Part shown: piece after piece, positions 20,801 to 29,623 of the stretch
Layout of the letters: each line of letters starts with the position of its first letter
How positions within the stretch are numbered: position 1 is the first letter of the stretch
Assembly (NCBI GenBank): GCA_030431255.1
Contig: JAUIJL010000002.1
Location: forward strand, 1 to 64,000
DNA length: 64,000 nucleotides
Direction of reading: 5' to 3'
Source: Thermoanaerobaculia bacterium
GTDB lineage: Bacteria; Acidobacteriota; Thermoanaerobaculia; Multivoradales; J023
The notes under the pieces: model-generated
Database searches by the model: none
Seen by the model: the letters and a program-made list of their open reading frames with translations, nothing else
Told to the model about the DNA's origin: nothing
Translations under genes and position numbers: made by a program

Positions 20801-21307
20801 GCAGAGCTCGAGATCGTGCGCTCGGCCCTGAGAAAATGGCGTCACCTCTCCGTCGAGCCGCATTCCGCCCAGAGCGTGCTCGGCGCCCTGCACCATGCCG
20901 ATCTCCTGCACTTCGCCGGTCACGCCGACTTCGCCGGTCGCGACGGGCTCGACAGCCATTTGCGCTTGGCCGGCGCGGACCGTCTTTCCGCCGCGGATCT
21001 GCTGTCGAGCGAGGCCACGGTGCCCCAGCTAGTGGTGCTTTCCGCCTGCGCCTCGGCCCGCTCCACCGTCGACCCCTTCTCACCCGGCCTGGGTCTGGCC
21101 CACGCGTTCTTGTTGCGTGGCAGCCACATGGTCTTAGGCGCCACCGAGCCCGTGGACGATCGGCTCACCCGTCGGCTTATGGAGCTTTTCTACCGCACCT
21201 GGAACGGCGACGCCGTCGATGCTCCCCGAGCTTTGCAGCGGGCCCAGCTGGCCTTGCGCGCGGAGGATCCTCGGGCCTGGAAAGCCTTCCGGCTGCTGAC
21301 CCGGTGA
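17828..21307 (+). CDS. One-TM TPR-CHAT (caspase-like) protein with anti-sigma-like N-terminus
   Basis: 1159 aa. The cytoplasmic, acidic N-terminus (1-140) contains a helical segment LDERWTRLAAGTATESEIDELRAL of the kind at the front of ECF anti-sigma proteins, without a zinc motif. One TM helix spans about 141-162. Beyond it lie a beta-rich segment (about 200-440, DVFLTLRIGEKDP), TPR repeats (about 440-760) and a C-terminal CHAT domain. CHAT catalytic residues are present: His1032 in LHFAGHADF and Cys1074 in VVLSACAS. CHAT domains are caspase/separase-like cysteine peptidases. Topology would place TPR and CHAT outside the cytoplasm, if the single TM is real. An 8-residue repeat (SAQVPGT) lies at 100-114. 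It may hold the sigma factor until a signal is sensed; this is inference. Confidence 0.85.
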   Translation: MSDSREDLDSREDRDPRDDLLRDLGARAREEAESEARELDERWTRLAAGTATESEIDELRALAEQDPRAAQKWQAFRPLDTDFRRRLAGAALQHIASEKSAQVPGTQSAQVPGTRSAASPEVPDTPSESSSKVPIPFRRTVAVRLLAVAATLVLMIGLLLQTRGPRSEGLFTDLSVSGNRSRSLRPPDGLPDLPDTPATSPLPGLESGRDVFLTLRIGEKDPAASVPLHRVSLFMRDDEGTLHPLTLEHETRAAGKIDLRATIPAVPSGQADLIVAIHPGRTVTTEQVRGSWKGRLTDVLYGSWQRMRREVRVTVHDPDLTVEFAGCSAVRAPPTDTGATEPICELGESLRLWVSSNPLDAIDITLNGRPVPPADGEPTAGGLAFLFQSPVPGRLTVRAGTGPSTAVQHIRLVPPRTDELRRQAAEVRKRGRIAFARGRTVEAVGLLRESAELHRRLGLISTQIDDLNLVFYALLERMGKLEEARALLDALPEPAGGDGTSAFLASFSRGTLALETGRLADALRHLADAARHSERIGWSAHRNMAEQQLMRILRRLGRGSQADDLRTRLAGELHLFHDCQKPTLVNNLAWDHLRSFNPETPEPAQHLAPTLELLRTGLNHLDRCRQPVNEEKANLHLNTAMASLYAGKASDAEKHLRLASSIEGGLPPRLKAWQLDLQARLSLHRGRAHEALATAQTLAVLAEQGQDPEAGWRAARLEAEASEALGDFEGALRAYAVAERRLDKESGQVPLDADRASSLTARSRATGAHLDLLLRQGEVDTAFEVARHARVRLYRGELSGAAPRLMSRSELEAWVAARRRFRSEIGESASLAGSTADAARRLEELAAAVAPLDRRLEALGLGSDQPLPEPAPEELILLFHPLVDGAWVGFGAIDGQVQAHRFPSIKLADSPHLLTPFADLIAEAATIRILPMGPLVATDFHALPVHGGPLVESVPVVYGLDLPVVGPNTGADTHPTALLIADPGGDLPAARAELEIVRSALRKWRHLSVEPHSAQSVLGALHHADLLHFAGHADFAGRDGLDSHLRLAGADRLSAADLLSSEATVPQLVVLSACASARSTVDPFSPGLGLAHAFLLRGSHMVLGATEPVDDRLTRRLMELFYRTWNGDAVDAPRALQRAQLALRAEDPRAWKAFRLLTR
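18124..18203 (+). repeat. In-frame 24-bp tandem duplication carrying a palindromic GTGCCTGGCAC motif
   Basis: Two copies of a 24-bp unit (18124-18147, 18148-18171), then a degraded third motif GAAGTGCCTGACACCC at 18188. The core GTGCC-T-GGCAC is a perfect small palindrome. It codes SAQVPGT in the CHAT protein juxtamembrane linker. Confidence 0.8.
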
Positions 21308-21431
21308 ATGCTCCGGCATCGTCTTTTTTCGCTCCCGATTTTTTCGCTCGAGGCGTCAGAAATCACCAACTGCCGGCGAAGGATCCGACGTAGACCTTCG
21401 TCCGTCCAAACTTTCCGACCCGGAGCCGCCC

Positions 21432-23363
21432 ATGTCCATACGAGCCTACTCATCCTCCCTCACCCACACCCACCTGCCGATGCTCGTCGGCCTGCTCTTC
21501 TCAGCGTCCGCAGCACTTGCCCTTCAATCCTCCCCTCCCTTGGATCCCACGGCCTCGGAGGTCCATTGGCGGCAAGTGGGGTCGATGTCCCATCCCGGCA
21601 TTCCGTGCCCGGCACCGAGCGCCGGTTGGAAGGCGCCGATTCAGCTGGATGCCGGCGGTGAGCGCTTTTGCATCTATGAATCTTCGGGAACCGTGAGCTC
21701 GACCGACGTCACCGCCCTGCGGACCACCACCGGCCTGCCGGAGCTGGAGCCGGATCGCATGGCCGTGCGTCCCTCCGGGGCGATCATCAACGCGCTACGC
21801 TCCGAGCAATCCGAGCGCTTTCTGGAGCAAGCAGGAGATGTGTGGCTGCCGCCCCCTCCTCCCTTCGCCGGTGGACAAGCACATCTCGGCTTGCTCGACA
21901 CCCAGCCGACCAGCGATCCCGGCGTGATGCTCGGAGCGGCCGACAATTCCCCCCACGGACGCACCCTGCGTCGATTCGCCCAATTCCTGCTGTGCAAAAC
22001 CCAGCCCTGCCCGGTGCAAAGCCACGCCCGGCTGAGCTTACCCCACACCGACTTCCACCCCACGGACCCGGAGCTTTCACCGCGAGACGAGGTCCAAGGC
22101 GGGCTCTTCGGCACCATCTCCGAGCTCGGTGAGCAATTGGTGGCGGAAGTGGCCGCGTGGACCGCCGGAGCGCCCCCCGGAGACCGCTTGGTGCTCAATT
22201 TATCGGTGGCTTGGGACGGCGCCCTCTTCGGCGGGCTGGAAACCGACGCCGGCGGCGCTCCCAATCCCGCCGACATGCCCGTGGACGTACGGCTGGTCTA
22301 TCGCGCCCTGGAGGACGCCGCGGACGCCGGTATTTTAGTCATCGCGGCCGCGGGCAATCGGGTGGACCATCGGCAGGCCCAGGGCGCCTTATTGCCGGCC
22401 GCATGGGAACGGGCTGCTTCCCCGTCCGCTTCAGGCGCGTATCGACCCCTGGTTTACGCCGTGGGTGGGGTCGATTCCCTGGGCCGCGAGCTCGCTCTCT
22501 CCCAGCCCCTCAGCCGACCGCCCCGGGTGGCCTACGCCGACCACGCGCTGCTCGAAAACGACGGCGCCGGCCCCACCGCCTTGCTCACCGGTAGCTCCGT
22601 AGCCGCTCTGGTGGTGTCGGTTGCGGCGGCGGCCGCTTGGTCCTACGATCTGAGCTTGAGCCCCGGCCAGCTCATGGATTTCCTCTACCTTTCCGGCGAT
22701 TCCCTCGCCGAGCCGGTAGAGCTCTGCCTGCCCGACGTCGACTCCGAGCCCTGTGCCTCCCAACGACCAGGAGTGCGACGTCTATCGATCTGCCGCGCGG
22801 TGGAAGCGGTGTGCTCGGCGGCCGGAGAATGCCCTGCTCCCTTCGACCTCGGCTCCCCTTCACCGTGTACGCCCTGGGCACCGTCACCCCCTGATCTCAG
22901 CGCCTTGGAAGAGGCTGCCTTCGAACCGGACGGATCCGCGACCTACGGCAGCTTCCTGATCGGCGATCCCGGAGCCCCCTGCATCGCGCCCAGCCTCACC
23001 GCCACGGCCGCGTTACCCAACCCCGATCCCTGCCCCAGCCGTCAATACAACGGCCTCGGTGCCACCCCTTGGGTGCGCCCCCAGCCGGGATCCAACCCTT
23101 GCCCCAACTGCCCAATCCTCGACCACAGCCTGCACGTCGAGATCTCCGACGACTTCGAGGGAACCCTCAGCAGCCCATCGCTCCTGGCGTGCGGCACATC
23201 CATCACCCTGCCGATGCCACCCCTCGCAGCGGCCGGCACCTTCCGGGTCGACGATCTCCCGCCACTCGGCGACTGCACAGAGGGCCTGCTCACCTTCGTC
23301 ACCACGGACGATGACGGCGAAAGCTCCACCTCCACCGTCAGCTCCGTGCGCATTTCGCCGTGA
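21432..23363 (+). CDS. Secreted subtilisin-like serine protease (S8 fold)
   Basis: 643 aa with an N-terminal signal peptide (about 15-31) after ribosome site GGAG. No family name is obvious at first sight, but the subtilase order is clear: Asp156 in HLGLLDTQ, His175 in NSPHGRTLRRF, the oxyanion Asn309 in ILVIAAAGN, and the nucleophile Ser389 in TGSSVAA. The spacing is normal. The C-terminal ~180 residues are Cys-rich and end in an immunoglobulin-like stretch (TFVTTDDDGESSTSTVSS). It follows the TPR-CHAT gene by 124 bp on the same strand and probably belongs to the same operon. The substrate is unknown. A prodomain is not evident. Confidence 0.82.
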   Translation: MSIRAYSSSLTHTHLPMLVGLLFSASAALALQSSPPLDPTASEVHWRQVGSMSHPGIPCPAPSAGWKAPIQLDAGGERFCIYESSGTVSSTDVTALRTTTGLPELEPDRMAVRPSGAIINALRSEQSERFLEQAGDVWLPPPPPFAGGQAHLGLLDTQPTSDPGVMLGAADNSPHGRTLRRFAQFLLCKTQPCPVQSHARLSLPHTDFHPTDPELSPRDEVQGGLFGTISELGEQLVAEVAAWTAGAPPGDRLVLNLSVAWDGALFGGLETDAGGAPNPADMPVDVRLVYRALEDAADAGILVIAAAGNRVDHRQAQGALLPAAWERAASPSASGAYRPLVYAVGGVDSLGRELALSQPLSRPPRVAYADHALLENDGAGPTALLTGSSVAALVVSVAAAAAWSYDLSLSPGQLMDFLYLSGDSLAEPVELCLPDVDSEPCASQRPGVRRLSICRAVEAVCSAAGECPAPFDLGSPSPCTPWAPSPPDLSALEEAAFEPDGSATYGSFLIGDPGAPCIAPSLTATAALPNPDPCPSRQYNGLGATPWVRPQPGSNPCPNCPILDHSLHVEISDDFEGTLSSPSLLACGTSITLPMPPLAAAGTFRVDDLPPLGDCTEGLLTFVTTDDDGESSTSTVSSVRISP

Positions 23364-23919
23364 GCGGCGCCGAGCTAGCGAAGCGTTGCCTCAAAAGATG
23401 AGATTGACTCCTCCGGGCGGGGCTTGCCCCGGGCTTGTCCTCGCCCTTTAGCGCGGGAAATCTTTTGCAAGAAGACTTGCCGGACTATCATAAAATGATT
23501 AGAGTTATTGCAAAATACATGTCAGGAGTTGGTCTGCAAGGAGAATAACGGCCGCTTTCCTCGTGGCTTTGTGGCCGAGCCTCATACTGGCCGAAGACCC
23601 TTCGGGTGCTGGTTTTCTCGTGATCAAGCCATTCGCGGCAGAGGGGTGGATGCCGAGCAGCTGCCGCAGGAGTGGGCTCTTCATGAGGAGCTGCAGGACA
23701 GCGGGGAGCTGGAGAAAAACGCTTCGTTTGTGAGATCCCCCCTCGGAGCTCACGATCACCGTTTTTGGGCGGAGGGCTTAGCCCTTGGGAGCCGTCGGCC
23801 CCGCATCCTGCACAAATGGACTCTTGACGTCCGGAGGACGGCTGAGCCTGCGTCTCGAATCCGAGGGATGAACACATCACCGAGCTCAGCTCACCATCAC
23901 CATAAGAGGAGGATCTGGA
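23364..23919. other. Intergenic, no gene recognised
   Basis: 556 bp. A GC hairpin (CGGGG-CTTG-CCCCG) lies shortly after the subtilase stop. Open frames cross the region on both strands, but none gives a recognisable protein or a ribosome site. Just before 23920 a ribosome site AGAGGAGGATC serves the next gene. Confidence 0.45.
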
Positions 23920-25731
23920 ATGGACCCGAGCACTTTGCTTTTGTTGGCCTTGCTGACACCGTGGGGCCCGATCGAAGGAGATCGAGATCTCGTACGCCCG
24001 ACCTATGATCCGGAGTGGTTCAAGTGGGCCATCCACGGCAACATGCTCTGTCTCGACTTCGAAGGCCGCGCCACCACCGGTGGACAGGCCGGGGCGGTGC
24101 AGCTCACGGGCTCCGAATTTCCCGGCGTCACCCTTTCCGCCCAATCCGGAGACGACGGGCTTTTTGTCGGCATTCCGGACCCGAGCCTCGGCAACAACAA
24201 CAACGTGACCTTCTTCGGCCGTGATTTCTTTGCCGTCTCCGGTCAGGCGGTCTTTTCACCCCAACTGAGCGGCACACCCCACGGTCGGTTGGTGGTCGAT
24301 TTCGAAAATCCTGTGCTCGGCGTGGCGGCACACTTTCTCGATGTCGAAGCGACCGGCACCTCGATCGAGGTCTTCGACGGCCCCTCGGGCACCGGCAGCT
24401 CTCGGGGACGGCTGGACCTAGAGCCAGGAGACTCCTTCGCCGGCTTGACCACCTGGTACATCCACAGCGCTGTGATCACCCTCGGCACCGCCTCGGACGG
24501 GGTCGGTCTCGACGATCTGTGTTTCGAAAATCCTTTCCAAGTGAAATCTCAAGAGCTCTTCATGCAGAATCTGGCGGATGTCACCTGCATCGATTTCGAG
24601 GGCATCGCCCATCAAAGCGGATCCGCCGGCATCACGACGATCAGCGGCGACGCATTTCCAGGCCTAACATTGATCCCGGGGCAGGGTGCGTCGGGCCTTT
24701 TCGCCTACATCCCCGATGCCTTGAGCCACGGAATTTTCGCCTCGTCCGGTGAGGCTGTTTTGGTCACCGACCCCCTGCCCGAAACCCCCAACGGTGTGCT
24801 CACGGTCAATCTCGATGAGCCCGTGGACGGTTTCGGCTCCTTTTTCACCGATGTGGAAGATCAGATCACGCAAATCGAGGCGTTCGATGCCCCGAACGCC
24901 GGCGGTAGGTCCCTCGGCAAGGTGCGCTGGACCAATAACGAGGATGAGTTTGTCGGCATCCTGGGAGCCGGCATCCGAAGCGTCAAATTTTGGCTCGGAG
25001 GATACGGCGACGGCGTGGCTCTCGACGACATGTGCTACGGCCACTCGGGCCTTGAAACCTGCCGAGCCGAACGCTTTGGTGACGGCCCTCCGGCTACCCA
25101 CTGGACCTTGGACGCCCTGGGAGACGCGACCGTGGCGGACGCTTGGGAGTTGGACGGCGCGCTCACGCTCACCGGCAACGGCTCCGAGCTCTACCACGGT
25201 ATCGACCATGGAGCTTTCTTGCATCAGAGCCAAAGCGGAGACTTTCGCGTCGAGCTGGACATCCTCGCCGTCGACCCGGCCCCGGGTCACGTCTACCGCA
25301 AAGGAGGCCTGATGGTCCGAGAGTCCACCGACCCCTCGGCACCGCGGGTGATGATCAACTACCTACCGGATTTTCCCGATCCGCGCCGGCCCGGACCGGC
25401 CCTGCAATTCGACGCCCGCTTGGCCCACGGCGGGCCCGCGAAAGAGTTGGCCTCCACGGTCAAAGGCATTTCCCTGCCGGTTCGGGTGGCCGTCGAACGC
25501 ACGGGCCATCGATTCACCATCTCCTACTCCACCGACAACGGCGGCACCTGGATCCATCCTCGAGGTGGTTTGGGAGGCGAGGTGTTGATTCCCATGACGA
25601 ATGCGGTGCGGGTCGGCCCGATGGTGGCGTCCTACGACCCCGCCCATCCCTTCACGGTTTCATTCGATCGAGTCGAGCTCTGCCCAGCGGACGGTCTAGC
25701 TCAGGTCTGTGATCCCGACTGCGGCGATTGA
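23920..25731 (+). CDS. Secreted protein: two DFEG repeats plus concanavalin-like domain
   Basis: 603 aa behind a strong ribosome site (AGAGGAGGATCTGG). The N-terminus is hydrophobic (LLLLALLTPWG) but short for a signal peptide. There are two tandem ~170-residue repeats, the first from CLDFEGRATTGG to DGVGLDDLCFE, the second from CIDFEGIAHQSG to DGVALDDMCYG. From about residue 390 follows a ~200-residue domain (ELYHGIDHGAFL, VYRKGGLMVRES, APRVMINYLP, DNGGTWIHP, VRVGPMVASYD) resembling laminin-G/concanavalin or DUF1349-type binding domains. The same domain occurs twice in the protein at 30714-35543. Probably a cell-surface or secreted binding protein. Confidence 0.8.
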   Translation: MDPSTLLLLALLTPWGPIEGDRDLVRPTYDPEWFKWAIHGNMLCLDFEGRATTGGQAGAVQLTGSEFPGVTLSAQSGDDGLFVGIPDPSLGNNNNVTFFGRDFFAVSGQAVFSPQLSGTPHGRLVVDFENPVLGVAAHFLDVEATGTSIEVFDGPSGTGSSRGRLDLEPGDSFAGLTTWYIHSAVITLGTASDGVGLDDLCFENPFQVKSQELFMQNLADVTCIDFEGIAHQSGSAGITTISGDAFPGLTLIPGQGASGLFAYIPDALSHGIFASSGEAVLVTDPLPETPNGVLTVNLDEPVDGFGSFFTDVEDQITQIEAFDAPNAGGRSLGKVRWTNNEDEFVGILGAGIRSVKFWLGGYGDGVALDDMCYGHSGLETCRAERFGDGPPATHWTLDALGDATVADAWELDGALTLTGNGSELYHGIDHGAFLHQSQSGDFRVELDILAVDPAPGHVYRKGGLMVRESTDPSAPRVMINYLPDFPDPRRPGPALQFDARLAHGGPAKELASTVKGISLPVRVAVERTGHRFTISYSTDNGGTWIHPRGGLGGEVLIPMTNAVRVGPMVASYDPAHPFTVSFDRVELCPADGLAQVCDPDCGD

Positions 25732-25775
25732 GCCGGCAGCCCTTTGTGGGAAATCGAAAGCGGTCTCCCACCCGG

Positions 25776-25880
25776 TACCGGGTTGATGTGCAGGCTCCGC
25801 AAGAAGCTGGTGCAGATGTTGGTGCCAGATGTTGGTGCCAGGTTGATGTTCCAGATGATGCTGGTGCCAGGTTGATGTTC
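25776..25880. repeat. REP-like array 1 (GGTGCCAGGTTGATGT family)
   Basis: Several partial copies of the motif: GGTACCGGGTTGATGTGCAG, GGTGCCAGATGTTGGTGCCA, and GGTGCCAGGTTGATGTT twice. It lies between the previous gene and the RAYT gene. Confidence 0.8.
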
Positions 25881-26116
25881 AGGTGTAGAGGTGATGCTCG
25901 TACCCACGCACTACGCGCCTACAATCTTGATCATTTTCACTGGCCTTCAGAATTCACAAAGGTTTTTCCGTCCATCCTCAAATAGAGGCGTTGTGCCTTC
26001 CGAACAACAACTTCTATGAGGTCATGAACATGAAAAGCCGTATCCACTCACCAAATCCATCGCGGTTATCGCTGAGCCGAAACTCGTTTGTCGAATTTCA
26101 TGGAGAGGGGTGAGCC

Positions 26117-27082
26117 ATGTCCAGATTTCCCCGTCTCTGGACCCGACCCAACGCCGGCGTCGCCATCACGAATCGCTGCATCCAAGGGAGACATCTGCTC
26201 AAACCCAGCCCGCGCCTCAACAAAATCATTATCGGGGCGCTTGCCAAAGCCCAAGAAAAATACCCTGTCGAGATCTACAGCGGTGCTTTCATGAGCAGCC
26301 ATTTCCACCTCCACATACAGGCTCCAACCGTGAAAATCCAGGCCGATTTCATGGCCCACTTTACTCGCAAGCTATCGTTCGAAACCGGCGTCCTCTACGA
26401 CTGGAAGACCCGCACATTTCCCGATCGATACCACTCTTCGGAAGTCTCCCAAGAACCCGAGGCCCAAATTCGGCGGCTCGTCTATCACCTCCAACACGGT
26501 GCAAAAGAAGGGCTTGTATCCAGCCCATTGGACTGGTCCGGCGTCAACTTTCTCGACGCCTTGATCACAGGTGAGCCCCTCAAGGGCATCTGGATCGACC
26601 GTTCCGGGTACTACCGTGCAAGCCGGCGAGACGAAAACGTCACCCTCGAGGATTTCACCGAGCACCTGGAGCTGCCCATCGCCCCGTTGCCTTGCTGGGC
26701 CCATCTGAGCCAGGAGTCTCGCCGTGATCTAGTGCTGGAGATCATCCGAGAGATCGAAGAAGAAACCGCGGCACATCACGCCGCTAACGGCACTACTCCA
26801 CTGGGCGTGAAAGCGGTGCTCGCCGGCGATCCCCACGACTACCCCAAAAAGCTCAAGAAGTCGCCACAGCCGCAATTTCACGCCTTTCGCAAGAAGATCC
26901 GCCAAGAGATGAAAGAGGCGTATTCGCTGATCTTGGCGGCCTACTGCGAGGCGTCGAAGCGTCTGCGAGCCGGAGAACGAAATGTAGAGTTTCCCGAAAA
27001 CTCCTTTCCACCCGGGTTGCCGTTCGTCGAGCCGACTTGGGCGATGGCGGGACATCTGATGAGGTCGCCTGAGCCCGGCTAG
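26117..27082 (+). CDS. REP-associated tyrosine transposase (RAYT, Y1 HUH family)
   Basis: 321 aa. The start ATG at 26117 follows GAGAGGGGTGAGCC. The N-terminus SRFPRLW...AVAITNRCIQGRHLL matches Y1 transposase openings. The HUH metal site is H62-F-H64 in MSSHFHLHI. A candidate catalytic Tyr123 lies in RRLVYHLQHGAKEGLVSSP, which matches the family pattern Y-x-x-x-NP-x-x-x-GL. RAYTs are domesticated single-copy relatives of IS200/IS605 transposases that process REP hairpins. It is not bounded by inverted ends here, but four arrays of a shared 16-mer surround it (25.8, 27.4, 30.5 and 35.7 kb). It looks full-length and intact. Confidence 0.88.
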   Translation: MSRFPRLWTRPNAGVAITNRCIQGRHLLKPSPRLNKIIIGALAKAQEKYPVEIYSGAFMSSHFHLHIQAPTVKIQADFMAHFTRKLSFETGVLYDWKTRTFPDRYHSSEVSQEPEAQIRRLVYHLQHGAKEGLVSSPLDWSGVNFLDALITGEPLKGIWIDRSGYYRASRRDENVTLEDFTEHLELPIAPLPCWAHLSQESRRDLVLEIIREIEEETAAHHAANGTTPLGVKAVLAGDPHDYPKKLKKSPQPQFHAFRKKIRQEMKEAYSLILAAYCEASKRLRAGERNVEFPENSFPPGLPFVEPTWAMAGHLMRSPEPG

Positions 27083-27345
27083 AGCTCTCTTTCCCGTTGG
27101 TGGTTGTTTCACACCGTTGGCACGGATTTGCCCCAGTCTCGGGGAGGGGGAAGGTGTGTCTTTGGTGAGCCAAATCTACAGCCATGCCATTGATTTCAAA
27201 TCGCTTTGTTTACCCTCCTGGTCCAGAACTTGGGTACCGTATTGATGTGTTCAGATTAAAAAAGGGCGTGAACTGAACAGGGATGGTTTGGCCAAACAGC
27301 TGGGGCTTGACAAGCCTGTGCTCATAAAGGAATAAGGTTGATTTT

Positions 27346-27477
27346 CGCACCCGCACCAGGTTGACGGCCGCACCAGCACAGAATTGGCACCAGGTTGACG
27401 GTCGCACCAGCACAGAATTGGCACCAGGTTGATGTTCGCACCAGTTTCCTGGTGCCCCAGGCAACTGGTTCCAGGTT
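27346..27477. repeat. REP-like array 2, tandem 34-bp units
   Basis: Unit 27353-27386 is repeated at 27387-27420 (one mismatch) and in part at 27421-27444. Each begins GCACCAGGTTGA and contains a second GCACCAG. A CTGGTGCCCCAGG stretch and TTCCAGGTTAGTGTTTAGG follow. The rest of 27083-27673 shows no gene and is relatively AT-rich. Confidence 0.85.
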
Positions 27478-27673
27478 AGTGTTTAGGTGGGTCCCAATTT
27501 ATTCAGCCTCATTTGTTCTACTGGCCCAATGTGCACCACATGGTCTTCCACCAAACACAGGCTTGTGATCGAATAAAATGCAGTGTCGAACGTAGGTCAT
27601 TCGTTCCTACTATGGGTCTTGCGCTCCAGTCTCTGCTGGGTTGCTCGTCGTATCGTTTTTTAGGAGGAAAAAC

Positions 27674-29623
27674 ATGAATACTCGCTCCATGTCGCAAGAA
27701 ATGGAAGAAGTGCGCCGATTTGCCAGGGCCGAACGATTATTTTCGATCGGCGTAGACGCGCTTCGGGCCCACCTAGAAAAGGCCGGATCCGAAATCGACA
27801 AGAACAGCCAAGTGGTGCAAGCTCTGCTGCTTGCAAAGAGCCGAGGGATAAACAACAAGAACTGGGAAATTGTTGCGGACGATCAACAGATTCCGCTGCC
27901 GGGCAGCACCCAACAAGGCAACCAGGCCTGGTTGGAGCAACTCCTCCCAAAACTCAAGAATCTAACCTATCCGGAAGTTCGTCGGTTCGGTGTGGGCGAC
28001 TACAGCCCACTGAACGAGAGCTGCGACAGGATCTTCATGATTCCCTTCGTATCTGATCCGTCCTTCGTGATGGTTGTCGAGTCGAATTTCGATGCTCTGG
28101 AACGACAAGTCGACTCGATCGAGACGCTAAGCTGGGGTCTTGAATTGGCTCAAAGCTACGTGATCGAGCACATCGACAAGATGGATGCGATCTTTCACCT
28201 GTCCGAGGCCCTTTCACTAAACGACAGTAAGGTGGCTCTCGATACAGCGACAAAGGTCATAGCTGGAGCGTTCTCTGCAGATGTCTGCACTATCTTGATT
28301 CAAAGGCCTATCGAGGACGGAGACGTGGAGCAAGACAGCCCGAGTCACGAGCTCGTTTTGCAGGGTGCCTTTGGCCCCAGCTTGAAAGTTGAAAGACATA
28401 TTGAAAAGATTCGCTACCCGATCAGAACCCTAGAAGACGTTGCAGCCGCTGCCGATATGCCCGCAGGCGACGTGCTTCCACAGGACAGACCCGGTTTGAC
28501 GGTATGGACGTTTCTATCCGAAAAGGGCTGGCTGATGTCCAACTCCCCCGAGCAGATCTCCAGCCACCCCTGGCACTCCAGCCGTTCGAGCGGGGTCTAC
28601 ATCGACCCCGGAAGCTGTATGAATCAGCTCGCAGTCACGCTCCGGGTCCAAGACAAGAAGCTCGGCCTTATGAAGGTCGAGAATAAACGCGACAAGGAGA
28701 ACAACGTCGTTCCATTCAACCGGCTCGACGTTCTCCAGCTCCTCCATGTTGCTTCTGTCGTCTCTATCGCAATTGAGAAAGAACAAAGCGAAGGCCGCGC
28801 GAGCAGCGCGGAGTCGTTGTCGATTCGCGATACGTTGACGGATCTACGAAACCTGATGTTTATCGAAGGCTGGGCTGCAAGCCACTCGGAATTTGCGGTG
28901 ATCTTTTTCGACATCGATCGGTTCAAAACCTACAACGACCGGTTCGACTATGAGGGCGGAGACGCGATCCTCAAGCTCGTCGCTAAAGCCATGCGAGACG
29001 TCGAGAAACGTTTCAAGGACCGGCAAACCGATGTAGTGCTGGAGTCTTGCCGGCAGCATGGCGATGAATTCGTGTTCTTGTTGCACGGCGCGCCGAGCGC
29101 ACTTGCCGAATGGGCCCAGCAAATCGCCGAGGGCATTCGGTCGGCTTTGGGCGTAAGAACCGAGCTGCCCGACTCCGCCGACGGGCATCCGGTCCCGCTA
29201 CATGGAATACCGATCAGCATTGGCGTCTATTGCCCGGATGCAACCGCCGAGACCGCTCCCGAAGCCAACTCCCCAAAGCCCCCCAATCCTCTGCAGCTAG
29301 CGGGAAAAGCATCAAGAGTCGCCAAGGAGGCTGGAGGCGACCGCATTGTTTTCTGGAGGGACATCAAGAAGCTCCAAAGCCGGAAGATCAGTGTGAGGAG
29401 AGTCTGGGACAACAAAGTCGTGATCGATGTCGGCTACTCCCAGGGAGTCCGTGAAGGGTTCGTATTCAACGTGCTGCACAAGCCTCTACAAGATGATGAC
29501 TCATTTCAACGCGTCAACGCGTGGATACGCACCGAAGAGATTTTCGCCAAGTCAACCGTTTGCGAGGTGACGAGCCAAGAGACCACTATTTCGGATAGGG
29601 ACAAAGCTCGGCTCCGCCTCTGA
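27674..29623 (+). CDS. GAF-GGDEF-type protein with HGDEF motif and extra C-terminal domain
   Basis: 649 aa from ATG at 27674, chosen because TAGGAGGAAAAAC is an excellent ribosome site. An N-terminal helical region (1-150) of unknown type is followed by a GAF-like domain (about 175-375) and a nucleotide-cyclase domain (about 400-560) with FFDIDRFKTYNDRF and GGDAILKL. The signature is RQHGDEFVFLL, that is HGDEF instead of GGDEF, and no RxxD inhibitory site is seen. A/SGDEF variants can be active, so activity is open. The last ~80 residues (KVVIDVGYSQGVREGFVFNV) look like a small beta-barrel seen at the end of some envelope proteins. Base use is more AT-rich than in the neighbours, and the gene sits between repeat arrays, so acquisition is possible. 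Confidence 0.82.
   Translation: MNTRSMSQEMEEVRRFARAERLFSIGVDALRAHLEKAGSEIDKNSQVVQALLLAKSRGINNKNWEIVADDQQIPLPGSTQQGNQAWLEQLLPKLKNLTYPEVRRFGVGDYSPLNESCDRIFMIPFVSDPSFVMVVESNFDALERQVDSIETLSWGLELAQSYVIEHIDKMDAIFHLSEALSLNDSKVALDTATKVIAGAFSADVCTILIQRPIEDGDVEQDSPSHELVLQGAFGPSLKVERHIEKIRYPIRTLEDVAAAADMPAGDVLPQDRPGLTVWTFLSEKGWLMSNSPEQISSHPWHSSRSSGVYIDPGSCMNQLAVTLRVQDKKLGLMKVENKRDKENNVVPFNRLDVLQLLHVASVVSIAIEKEQSEGRASSAESLSIRDTLTDLRNLMFIEGWAASHSEFAVIFFDIDRFKTYNDRFDYEGGDAILKLVAKAMRDVEKRFKDRQTDVVLESCRQHGDEFVFLLHGAPSALAEWAQQIAEGIRSALGVRTELPDSADGHPVPLHGIPISIGVYCPDATAETAPEANSPKPPNPLQLAGKASRVAKEAGGDRIVFWRDIKKLQSRKISVRRVWDNKVVIDVGYSQGVREGFVFNVLHKPLQDDDSFQRVNAWIRTEEIFAKSTVCEVTSQETTISDRDKARLRL

Noticed and set aside
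23505-24008. Open frames on both strands in the gap before the 603-aa protein
   Set aside because: No ribosome site, no recognisable protein, and one frame runs into the following real gene.
27353-27444. CRISPR-like tandem repeats (also at 35694-35793)
   Set aside because: Units are directly adjacent with no unique spacers and no cas genes are present.
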